From the NCBI RefSeq assembly GCF_900105125.1, contig NZ_LT629750.1, positions 7,281,001-7,345,000 on the forward strand: a stretch of 64,000 nucleotides of DNA, read 5' to 3'. The notes under the pieces are model-generated. The model saw only the letters and a program-made list of their open reading frames with translations. It was not told the origin of the DNA and did not search any database. A program made the position numbers and the translations under genes. This DNA is from Bradyrhizobium canariense (GTDB lineage: Bacteria > Pseudomonadota > Alphaproteobacteria > Rhizobiales > Xanthobacteraceae). This document shows positions 26,585-33,981 of this stretch, in pieces. Within the stretch, counting starts at the first letter, position 1. Every line of letters starts with the position of its first letter.

Positions 26585-26875
26585 CTGATCGGAAGTTGGT
26601 CGTTAGGTTGTCGAGCTATGAAGAATCGAAATGGCGCGTTGCGTCTGATCATCAACGAGGGAGGCATCTTGCCCTGAGGCTTCGGCAAAGTGTCTTATGA
26701 CGCGTTCGATCACGACCCGGCTTGATGGTGCCGCTGGATTACCCGGCATTTGCTCAAGCTGCTGCACGAGTGCGCTGATTTCGATCTGCTCCGCCAGCAG
26801 TTCATCTGCCTTGATCCGCCGGTAGAACTCGTCGGTGGGCTGGCTTGATAAATCCCCGCTCTTGAGCCGACGGCG
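26585..26875. repeat. direct repeat partner of 25351-25640
   Basis: The sequence from about 26585 to 26875 (3' half of the TIGR02444 gene and its stop) is repeated, with scattered differences, at about 25351-25640. The copies are in direct orientation and flank the PNPOx-like gene, forming a duplication that could recombine to delete it. Confidence 0.8.
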
Positions 26876-27118
26876 CAACCTGCGAAGTGGGAAAATGGCC
26901 TCAGCACGCCAGCCTGAAATGCGGCGATCGAGTTTTTCGATCTGTTCGGCAGACAGATCCAGGCCGCCGCGCACTGCATAGAACAAAGCGGTGAGAAGTA
27001 AACTGACATCGACGCCCAGCCGCTCCTGAAGCTCCAGGCAAGCCTGCGCCACACCCGGTTTGGCATAGAGATCGACCACAAAGTCCCAACACGCTTGATC
27101 TTCTGCAAGTCTGTTCAT
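26603..27118 (-). CDS. TIGR02444 family protein
   Basis: The 171-aa protein shows CWDFVVDLYAKPGVAQACLE, LQERLGVDVSLLLTALFYAV, GWRAEAIFPLRRLRRRLKS and FYRRIKADELLAEQIEISAL. This is the TIGR02444/DUF2390 pattern: an all-helical cytoplasmic protein of unknown function. The start ATG 27118 has no strong ribosome binding site; an overlapping ATG at 27122 is in another frame. The truncated copy 1.2 kb downstream is described separately. Confidence 0.87.
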   Translation of the reverse strand: MNRLAEDQACWDFVVDLYAKPGVAQACLELQERLGVDVSLLLTALFYAVRGGLDLSAEQIEKLDRRISGWRAEAIFPLRRLRRRLKSGDLSSQPTDEFYRRIKADELLAEQIEISALVQQLEQMPGNPAAPSSRVVIERVIRHFAEASGQDASLVDDQTQRAISILHSSTT

Positions 27119-27225
27119 TCATACCAGCCGATGATCACGGATCGTTGGATCCATCCGGTTCGCTTATCTCGGGGGCCAAAAATGCCAAAACGCGCCTACG
27201 GTTCGTACGGCTTTTGTCGAACGAT

Positions 27226-27870
27226 TTACGAGCGAGCGCTGATGGGAGTAATCACGCCTTGTCGCGTTCCGGCATCATCCCGGCTGTCGTCATGGTCCGG
27301 CTCGCCCCAGCGTTTGATCAGTTTGCAATCGATATCGAACAGGTCGAGCGCGCGCCCGACCGTATGATTGACCATGTCGTCGATCGTCTCCAGTTTTGCG
27401 TAAAACGCCGGCACCGGAGGCATGACAACGGCGCCCATTTCAGCAAGCTGCGTCATGCTGCGCAGATGGCCAAGATGCAGCGGAGTTTCACGGGTCAACA
27501 AGACAAGTCGCCGCCGCTCCTTGAGAACGACGTCAGCCGCGCGGGTCAGCAGCGTGGAAGTGACGCCGGTTGCAATCTCCGACAATGTTCTAATCGAGCA
27601 TGGCGCGACAATCATCCCCATGGTCTTGAAAGAACCGCTGGAGATTGAAGCGCCGATATCGTCGATCCGATGCACGACGCTGGCGATCTTCACCAGGGCC
27701 GCGACCTTAATGTTGGTCTCGTGCGCCATCGTAATCTGCGCCGATTTCGTCATCACCAGATGGGTTTCATAACCGAGCTGTTGAAGTACCTCGAGGGTAC
27801 GAATGCCATAGATGACGCCGGATGCTCCACTGATGCCGACGATCATTCGGCGCCGATCGCTAACGCTCAT
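27226..27870 (-). CDS. ubiX: UbiX-type flavin prenyltransferase
   Basis: The 214-aa protein starts RRRMIVGISGASGVIYGIRT, with the FMN-binding GASG motif, then SGSFKTMGMIVAPCSIRTLS (the S-F-x-T-x-G-M-x-(V/I)-x-P-C motif that holds the substrate) and RRRLVLLTRETPLHLGHLRS. It makes prenylated FMN from FMN and dimethylallyl phosphate, the cofactor that UbiD-type decarboxylases need. It is the last gene of a minus-strand operon with a UbiD gene four places upstream, so it presumably supplies cofactor to the two UbiD enzymes of this cluster. Confidence 0.95.
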   Translation of the reverse strand: MSVSDRRRMIVGISGASGVIYGIRTLEVLQQLGYETHLVMTKSAQITMAHETNIKVAALVKIASVVHRIDDIGASISSGSFKTMGMIVAPCSIRTLSEIATGVTSTLLTRAADVVLKERRRLVLLTRETPLHLGHLRSMTQLAEMGAVVMPPVPAFYAKLETIDDMVNHTVGRALDLFDIDCKLIKRWGEPDHDDSRDDAGTRQGVITPISARS

Positions 27871-27887
27871 GTTTTTTCAGCCTCGCT

Positions 27888-28847
27888 TTAATGGGTGGCA
27901 GCGACGCGCAGGCCGAGCGCCTCGATGATGCTTCGGTAGGTTTCGTCCTGTTTGGCCAGATAGGATGTCGCTTCGTCACCTTGCAGGAAGACGATCGCTG
28001 CTCCTGCGTCTTCCATGCGTTTTTTCAGTTCGGGGCTCTCGACCGCGGTTTTGAGACCATCCGCCAGCTTTTGCTTTACGGCCGGAGGCGTTCCCGTGGG
28101 TACAAAGATGCCGTGGAATGCACCGACCGTCAGATCGACACCATTGCCTTTGAACGTGGGGAGATTTCCATAGACCGGCGAAGGTGCATCGGAAGCGACC
28201 GCGAGGATGCGAACCTTCTTGCTTTCCACCAGGCTCTTGTATGAAACCGGAACCGCGAAATGCACGTCGATATTGTGGCCCGCGAGCGCGATCGCCCCGT
28301 CAGTATCGCCTTTAAAGGGAACACTGACTATGTCGAGGCCGGCCGCGCGGGTAAATCCTGATGCGAAAATTTGCGATGAGGCCCCCGGAATCATGCCGAG
28401 ACGAAACACCCCAGGCTTGTTTTTTGCGTCAGCGACGAGATCTTTCAGCGATTTCCACGGTGCGTTCTCGGCGACGGCGAGTGCTGCCGGATCGGCGTTG
28501 ACGATCGCTACCAGATCAAAGCTTTTGAGCGATAGGGGAGTGGGAACGGTATATTGCGCTGTCACGACCGCTGTCGAGAAAAAGCCCACGGTGTAGCCGT
28601 CGGGAGTGGCCTCCGAGACTTCGTTCGATCCCAGGACGCTGCTTGCCCCCGGCTTGTTGATTACGGCGACTGGTTTGCCCAACGCCTCCTGCAGGCTCTG
28701 CGCAAAAATTCTGCCGATAACGTCGGTGCGTCCACCGGCCGGGAACGGAATGATCATGGTTATGGGTTTGCTTGGAAAGGTTTGTGCGTGGCCGGGTGCC
28801 GCGACAGTGACGGCCGAAACGAGAAGCAGTGACCCGATCGTCTTCAT
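27888..28847 (-). CDS. tripartite tricarboxylate transporter solute-binding protein (TctC/Bug type)
   Basis: The 319-aa precursor (ATG 28847, preceded by CAGGGAG) has a signal peptide (KTIGSLLLVSAVTVAAPGHA) and the Bug-family start FPSKPITMIIPFPAGGRTDV, IGRIFAQSLQEALGKPVAVI and NKPGASS. Bug/TctC proteins bind carboxylated or aromatic acids in the periplasm. It lies 17 bp upstream of ubiX and downstream of the FAD hydroxylase on the same transcript; the membrane subunits TctA and TctB lie 4-6 kb away in other orientations. Confidence 0.94.
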   Translation of the reverse strand: MKTIGSLLLVSAVTVAAPGHAQTFPSKPITMIIPFPAGGRTDVIGRIFAQSLQEALGKPVAVINKPGASSVLGSNEVSEATPDGYTVGFFSTAVVTAQYTVPTPLSLKSFDLVAIVNADPAALAVAENAPWKSLKDLVADAKNKPGVFRLGMIPGASSQIFASGFTRAAGLDIVSVPFKGDTDGAIALAGHNIDVHFAVPVSYKSLVESKKVRILAVASDAPSPVYGNLPTFKGNGVDLTVGAFHGIFVPTGTPPAVKQKLADGLKTAVESPELKKRMEDAGAAIVFLQGDEATSYLAKQDETYRSIIEALGLRVAATH

Positions 28848-28945
28848 CCAAATGACTCCCTGATTATGAGGAACTATCAACCCTCAAGACGCCGCTCCCG
28901 TTTTGTTTCATCAGGTAATCGCATTCGCGCGTCGCATGCTGTCGA

Positions 28946-30118
28946 TCATCGAAGAGCGCATGAGAACGGCCTTTCAAGTGACGGATCAAGAGACGCGCGC
29001 CGCATGTCATCGAGCCGCGATGACCTCACGCTTTCGTCGGTCTCTTCCAGCAGGCGTTTGTTGCGAATTGACGCTTCCTGAACATATTCAATGTTGGCCG
29101 TTCGCCGCTGTCGAACATAGAGATCGAGCAAGTCGTCGGAAGCCTCGTTATGAACGACACGAACGAGTTTGTCGGTCAGGTTCATGGCGTCCTGCAATCC
29201 GCAGTTCAAACCGAACCCGCCAATCGGATTGTTGAGATGAGCGGCATCTCCGGCGATTAGAATCCGGCTGTTGCGGAAAGTGGCGGCAACGCGCTGATGG
29301 ACGCGATAGATCGTGCGGTGGACGATCTCATAAGATGTCGGCTTCGGTTGAACCGATTGGAGCCGCTCTTCGATCGTAGAGTCGGACAGGGCGACCTGCT
29401 CGCTCTCATCGGGGTCGCATCCATAGAGAAAGCGCCACAATCCCGGCGGTCCCTGATCCGGCAAGCGAAAAACCGCGCACCATTCGACGGGATGCGAAAT
29501 GTAGGCGGTATCGGCGAAGCCGTGTTGACCGAGATCGTAGGCGGTGCTGATAAGTGCAAATCGTTCTGGGAACGTGAAGCCGTCGAACTCGATGCCGGCA
29601 CATTTGCGGACGACGCTGCCACCGCCGTCAGCGCCAATGACCCAGCCTGCTTCGAAGTCTTCCAGGCCGTCCGGCGTTCGCGCAACCACACGAACGCCGG
29701 CGCTGTTTTGGGTGATATTTTCGACACAGCAGGAAAATCGCACCTCCGCGTGGGGCATCTTGCACAACTGCTCCAGCACGATCGGCGTAAAGCGATGTTG
29801 CTCGAGATGAAGACGGTACGGAAATGGCGTCTCGTCGTTCAACAAAGAAAGTTCAAACGTGCCGATGACGCCTTTTTTCCGATCCCGAAGCTGCCATTTG
29901 CGCACGGGGATGCCGATTTCAAGCAGCTTCTGGGTCAGGCCAAGCGGCTCCATCACCTCCAGGGTAGGCGGATGAAACGATCCCGCCCGCAGATCCATGA
30001 ACAGTTCCGAATAGGCTTCCAGCACGAGCACCGGCACGTCGTGCGCTGCCAGGTTAAGTGCACATAGAAGACCCACGGGTCCGCCGCCAACAATGATGAC
30101 CTTCTCGTGAGCCTTCAT
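28946..30118 (-). CDS. FAD-dependent aromatic hydroxylase (PHBH-type)
   Basis: The 390-aa protein has the FAD-binding VIIVGGGPVGLLCALNLAAH at its N-terminus, the DG motif WVIGADGGGSVVRK and the GD motif LIAGDAAHLNNPIGGFGLNC. These three define the class A flavoprotein monooxygenases that hydroxylate phenols and heteroaromatics with NAD(P)H and O2. I chose ATG 30118 over 30124 because GGAAG is better spaced. It lies 36 bp after the UbiD gene and before tctC, so hydroxylation and decarboxylation are probably consecutive steps, order unknown. Confidence 0.92.
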   Translation of the reverse strand: MKAHEKVIIVGGGPVGLLCALNLAAHDVPVLVLEAYSELFMDLRAGSFHPPTLEVMEPLGLTQKLLEIGIPVRKWQLRDRKKGVIGTFELSLLNDETPFPYRLHLEQHRFTPIVLEQLCKMPHAEVRFSCCVENITQNSAGVRVVARTPDGLEDFEAGWVIGADGGGSVVRKCAGIEFDGFTFPERFALISTAYDLGQHGFADTAYISHPVEWCAVFRLPDQGPPGLWRFLYGCDPDESEQVALSDSTIEERLQSVQPKPTSYEIVHRTIYRVHQRVAATFRNSRILIAGDAAHLNNPIGGFGLNCGLQDAMNLTDKLVRVVHNEASDDLLDLYVRQRRTANIEYVQEASIRNKRLLEETDESVRSSRLDDMRRASLDPSLERPFSCALR

Positions 30119-30154
30119 GGTCATTTCTTCCTACCAATGATTTTTGACGGACCG

Positions 30155-31594
30155 TTACGTAAGGGCAGGGAGGCCATAATCACTCCACTGATCCTGCACG
30201 GTCTGCATCAGTTCGCGTGGCGGCATCGAGCGCGGCGGATAAGCATGTTTGCGCGTTGCGTCGATGCCGACTTTGCCGCTGTAAATCGCCATTTCTTTCG
30301 GCATTGAAGGATCGAGCGGAAGGCCGGTGCCTTTTTCCCAAACGGTGTAATCGCGGTCGGGCTGCACACGGGTCGAGACGTGCCAGGTCACGTCGTCATC
30401 GTTGTAGATGTCGCAATCGTCTTCGACCACGGTGACCTGCTTGGCGCGGTTCGGGTAAACCGCCCAGCATCCGGAATAGACCGCCTTGGCATGTGAAGGA
30501 AATTGCGGTTTTATCTTCACGACGACGTGCGACTGGCACGACATCGGGTGAACATAGACGTCAAGCACGCCGGGAATTCCGCACTGACGCAGTCCGGTGA
30601 GCAGAATTGACTCCATCGCGATATCCTTGATGCAGCTGCCTTCGCTCGGCGGCATTTGCTCCTGGAATCCCTGATGGATCGTGCCGTTCCGGTAGGTAAT
30701 GGCGGTGACCTCGATGACAGGCGATTGAGCGATCGGGCCCATGTGACCGTAAAATTCGCCGAACGGTCCCTCCTGCTCACGGAAATGCGGCTGGACGATT
30801 CCCTCGATGATCATTTCGGCGTGCGCCGGAACCATCAAATCAACGGTCTCGCACTTCACGACCTCCATCGGCTGGCCGCCAAGGCCGCCGGCGACGGCCA
30901 TTTCGTCGACACCGTACGGCACCCGTCCTACCGACGTCATGCCGAGATAGGGCGGCGAACCGATCGCGATCGCAATCGGCATTGGCTTGTTCGCAGCCTC
31001 GTATTTTTGCATGATGACGCCGGAATGTTTTGCGGGCTGCACCAGAATTCCGATCCGGTTCGGTCCTTTGATCATTCCGCGATAAACGCCGGCGTTCTGA
31101 ATACCCGTCTCCGGATCCTTCTGGATGACGGCGCCGGCCGACAGATAGGCGCCGGCGTCAAGCCCAGGCGTCCAGGTCGGGATTGGAAACTTCAGCAAAT
31201 TGATGTCGTTGCCCCGCATGATGTTTTCCTTGCAGGGGCCGGTCTTGACCACGACCGGCGGGATCGGCGCGCTTAGCGCTTTCGTCCATTTAGTACGGAC
31301 CGCCTCCTTGTCGATGCGACCGTCAACGAAAGGAACCCCAAGCGCCGTCGCGTAAATATCGCGAGATGCGCCGAGAGTGTTGGTCGCCACCGGCGTTTTG
31401 AATCCCGCGATATTTTCGAAAAGGAGCGCATAGCGGTCGTCGGGCCGCTGATACATCACTTGGCGAGTGATGCAGGCGATTTCCCAATCCTTATCGACCT
31501 GCTTGGTGATCTTTCGCAGTTTTCCGATCTTCTCAAGATGCGAAAGGAGATCCCGTAACGACTCGAAGTAGGAATTATTGGGTACGTGTAACAT
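30155..31594 (-). CDS. UbiD-family prFMN-dependent decarboxylase (first copy)
   Basis: The 479-aa protein starts YFESLRDLLSHLEKIGKLRK and shows PIPTWTPGLDAGAYLSAGAV, DEMAVAGGLGGQPMEVVKCE, and the UbiD core REQEGPFGEFYGHMGPIAQS, whose acidic residues take part in prFMN-dependent chemistry. UbiD enzymes reversibly (de)carboxylate aromatic or unsaturated acids. It is the first gene of the operon ubiD-hydroxylase-tctC-ubiX, with a sigma-54 promoter 45-60 bp upstream. A second UbiD at 51741 shares the frame of motifs (WTP, EGPFGEF) but differs in sequence, so the two probably act on different intermediates. Confidence 0.94.
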   Translation of the reverse strand: MLHVPNNSYFESLRDLLSHLEKIGKLRKITKQVDKDWEIACITRQVMYQRPDDRYALLFENIAGFKTPVATNTLGASRDIYATALGVPFVDGRIDKEAVRTKWTKALSAPIPPVVVKTGPCKENIMRGNDINLLKFPIPTWTPGLDAGAYLSAGAVIQKDPETGIQNAGVYRGMIKGPNRIGILVQPAKHSGVIMQKYEAANKPMPIAIAIGSPPYLGMTSVGRVPYGVDEMAVAGGLGGQPMEVVKCETVDLMVPAHAEMIIEGIVQPHFREQEGPFGEFYGHMGPIAQSPVIEVTAITYRNGTIHQGFQEQMPPSEGSCIKDIAMESILLTGLRQCGIPGVLDVYVHPMSCQSHVVVKIKPQFPSHAKAVYSGCWAVYPNRAKQVTVVEDDCDIYNDDDVTWHVSTRVQPDRDYTVWEKGTGLPLDPSMPKEMAIYSGKVGIDATRKHAYPPRSMPPRELMQTVQDQWSDYGLPALT

Positions 31595-31638
31595 GGGGCT
31601 GTTGCTTTCTTGACTAGCTCGACGTGTCGCGTCAGACC

Positions 31639-31677
31639 AGCAATAGGCGTGCCAAATAAAAAATGTTTCATTTCACG
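31639..31677 (-). promoter_or_regulatory. sigma-54 promoter and operator of the ubiD operon
   Basis: On the minus strand TGGCACGCCTATTGCT (31639-31654) is a perfect match to TGGCACGNNNNTTGCW with GG-N10-GC spacing. Just upstream of it, CGTGAAATGAAACA lies at 31664-31677 (written on the minus strand). The ATG of ubiD is 45 bp downstream. Confidence 0.8.
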
Positions 31678-31783
31678 TATTTTGGCAGCTCGAAGATGAG
31701 CCAGTGCATAAAATTTGCTCAAAGCAGCAGAGATATTAAGCAACCAGACCACAGGCGCCACGGCAGGTGGAGGGTATTTATCT

Positions 31784-31823
31784 CGTAAAATGAAACATTT
31801 TTCGCATTGGCACGGTGCTTGCT
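31784..31823 (+). promoter_or_regulatory. sigma-54 promoter and operator of tctA
   Basis: CGTAAAATGAAACA (31784-31797) sits 10 bp before TGGCACGGTGCTTGCT (31808-31823), a perfect sigma-54 element. With the opposite element at 31639-31677 it forms a near mirror-image divergent control region for ubiD and tctA. Confidence 0.8.
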
Positions 31824-31874
31824 AACCGCTACTCGTTGATGCGGCGGAATCGCGTTCCGTCAACGGAGAGCGGC

Positions 31875-33407
31875 GTGGACACATTCGTCAACATTGCCCA
31901 TGGGTTTTCGATCTCGCTGCAGCCGATGAGCCTGCTGTTCTGTTTCATCGGCGTGTCACTCGGCGTCATCGTGGGGATTCTGCCCGGCCTCGGGTCTGCG
32001 GCGACCATCGCATTGCTTCTGCCGATCACCTATTTCCTCGACACGGCGACCGCGATCATCATGCTGTCAGGGATCTGGTATGGCTCGATGTATGGCGGCT
32101 CCATCACATCGATCCTGCTGCGCGTGCCCGGCGAATCCGCGTCCGTCATGGTCGCCATCGACGGCTATGAGCTGACCAAGCAGGGACGGGCGGGCGTCGC
32201 TCTCGGCATATCCATGTTCAGCGCCTTTATCGCGGGGATGTTCGGGCTGGTTGGCCTCAGCCTGCTCGCACCGACGCTGGCCGACTTCGCACTGAACTTT
32301 GGCCCTCCGGAATATTTTGCGCTTACCTTGCTGGGGCTGACATTGGTGAGCTATCTGGCGACCAACTCGGTCACGAAAGCTCTCATCGTGACCGTGTTCG
32401 GCCTTCTCCTTGGAACCGTCGGCCTTGACCCGGTTCGAAGTACCGCACGATTTACTTTCGGCTCGCTCAGCCTGCAGTCAGGCATCGACCTTGTGCCGAT
32501 GGTGATGGGATTGTTCGGGATTTCCGAGGTCTTCTCTCTACTGGAGGAGAAGATCGTGGCTGCAGTGCCGATCAGTGCGCCGACGCGACTGCGCGAAGTC
32601 CTGCCGACGCGGGAGGACTGGCGGAATGCCGCGCGACCTCTGTTACAGGGAACGCTGGTTGGCTTCTTTGTTGGCCTGCTTCCTGGCGGCGGAGCGACGG
32701 TCTCATCGTATTTAGCTTATGCGACGGCGAAGCGTTGGCGACACGCTTCGCAGAATTTCGGAGGCGGTGCCGTGGGTGGCGTCGCCGCGCCGGAAGCCGC
32801 CGCCAATGCGGCGACCTGCGCTGGTTTCATACCGTTGTTGACCCTGGGAATTCCGGAAAATGCGGTGATGGCCCTGATGTTAGGGGCCTTCATGCTGCAT
32901 GGAATCACGCCGGGACCGACGTTGATGATTCAGCACCCCGAGATGTTCTGGGCCATTGTCACCAGCATGTTCGTCGGCAACTGCATCCTGCTTTGCGTGA
33001 TGCTGCCGCTGATCGGCTACCTCTCGAAGATTACACTGGTCCCCAACAGCATCCTGGTTCCTATTATCGTATTGGCCTGCCTGGCCGGCGCCTACGGCGT
33101 CAACAACAATCCGGCTGACATCGCATCCATGACGGTATTCGGCCTGCTCGGCTATCTGATGAGGAAATTCGATTTCCCGCTGCCGCCGTTGGTGCTGGCT
33201 TTCGTCATCGGTCCCATCATGGAGACGGCTCTTCGCCAATCCCTGATCATGTCCGGTGGCCATTTCACGATTTTCGTCAACCGTCCCGTAGCGGGCTCGC
33301 TTGTGGCCGTTGCGATACTTGTCGGACTGTGGCCCGCATTAAGTGCGCTGATCGGCATGCGGCGCGGTATCAGCCCAGATGCGCCTGTCCCACAACCAGC
33401 GGAGTGA
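31875..33407 (+). CDS. tripartite tricarboxylate transporter large membrane subunit (TctA)
   Basis: The 510-aa protein is very hydrophobic, with about 11-12 membrane segments, and carries the TctA signatures GVIVGILPGLGSAATIALLL, YGSMYGGSITSILLRVPGES and LLPGGGATVSSYLAYATAKR. I chose the GTG at 31875, preceded by GGAGAG, since VDTFVNIAHGFSISLQPMSL is where family members begin; an in-frame start at 31815 gives a 20-residue extension unlike the family and lies inside the promoter region. It moves the solute bound by TctC across the inner membrane. It is convergent with tctB (4 bp apart). Confidence 0.93.
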   Translation: MDTFVNIAHGFSISLQPMSLLFCFIGVSLGVIVGILPGLGSAATIALLLPITYFLDTATAIIMLSGIWYGSMYGGSITSILLRVPGESASVMVAIDGYELTKQGRAGVALGISMFSAFIAGMFGLVGLSLLAPTLADFALNFGPPEYFALTLLGLTLVSYLATNSVTKALIVTVFGLLLGTVGLDPVRSTARFTFGSLSLQSGIDLVPMVMGLFGISEVFSLLEEKIVAAVPISAPTRLREVLPTREDWRNAARPLLQGTLVGFFVGLLPGGGATVSSYLAYATAKRWRHASQNFGGGAVGGVAAPEAAANAATCAGFIPLLTLGIPENAVMALMLGAFMLHGITPGPTLMIQHPEMFWAIVTSMFVGNCILLCVMLPLIGYLSKITLVPNSILVPIIVLACLAGAYGVNNNPADIASMTVFGLLGYLMRKFDFPLPPLVLAFVIGPIMETALRQSLIMSGGHFTIFVNRPVAGSLVAVAILVGLWPALSALIGMRRGISPDAPVPQPAE

Positions 33408-33411
33408 GAGC

Positions 33412-33882
33412 CTAGAAGATAGACAGAACGCCTTGTGGAAGCGGCACGCCCAATTCGGTGAAACCAAAATAGCAGATAGCCACAGCCGAGACGGAAACGC
33501 TAAGTGCGACAATCCAGCAAAGCCTGCCATAGGCCGTCATCAGAAGAAAGAGAACCGCGATCGTGCTGAGAACAAAGCCCACTTTATTGAGAAGCAAAGC
33601 ATATGCGAGCAGCACCACGGCCGCCAGAGGCACGGCCCAGCTGCGCAAGGTGAAGTTGGCATGTTCTTGCTTCCCTGAACGTGATCGAAACATCATCCCC
33701 ACGCCGAGGACAGCCATGATCGCGGACAGCGATTTCGGGAAAAAACCGGCGTCGGGTGCGCTCATCGTTCCGAACGGCAGGCCAGCCGCATTAAGATATA
33801 GAAAGATGGCAACCGTCGTCGCGATGATTCCACATATGCGATCGGAGTTATCAGAGAAAAAGCGAAGAGAGTCTGCACGCAT
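33412..33882 (-). CDS. tripartite tricarboxylate transporter small membrane subunit (TctB)
   Basis: The 156-aa protein has four hydrophobic segments: ICGIIATTVAIFLYLNAAGL, AIMAVLGVGMMF, AVPLAAVVLLAYALLLNKVG and IVALSVSVSAVAICYFGFTE. It has FGTMSAPDAGFFPKSLS, the TctB pattern. It is the small partner of TctA. Uncommonly, it is encoded on the opposite strand, tail to tail with tctA, and appears to have its own sigma-54-like promoter at 33927-33942. Confidence 0.9.
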   Translation of the reverse strand: MRADSLRFFSDNSDRICGIIATTVAIFLYLNAAGLPFGTMSAPDAGFFPKSLSAIMAVLGVGMMFRSRSGKQEHANFTLRSWAVPLAAVVLLAYALLLNKVGFVLSTIAVLFLLMTAYGRLCWIVALSVSVSAVAICYFGFTELGVPLPQGVLSIF

Positions 33883-33926
33883 GGGATCCTCCGATGGAGT
33901 CGCGCTGAAGAAGATGCTTCAAAACC

Positions 33927-33942
33927 TGCAAGATGCGGGCCA
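33927..33942 (-). promoter_or_regulatory. possible sigma-54 promoter of tctB
   Basis: On the minus strand TGGCCCGCATCTTGCA has one mismatch to the sigma-54 consensus and keeps GG-N10-GC. It lies 45 bp before the tctB ATG. No ATGAAAC motif is beside it. Confidence 0.5.
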
Positions 33943-33981
33943 TAGCGCGGAATACGCAATTCAGAGAGGACGCACAGCAAG

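Noticed and set aside
29297..30067. 256-codon plus-strand frame
   Set aside because: Antisense to the FAD hydroxylase; no motif.
30656..31276. 206-codon plus-strand frame
   Set aside because: Antisense to the first UbiD gene; no motif.
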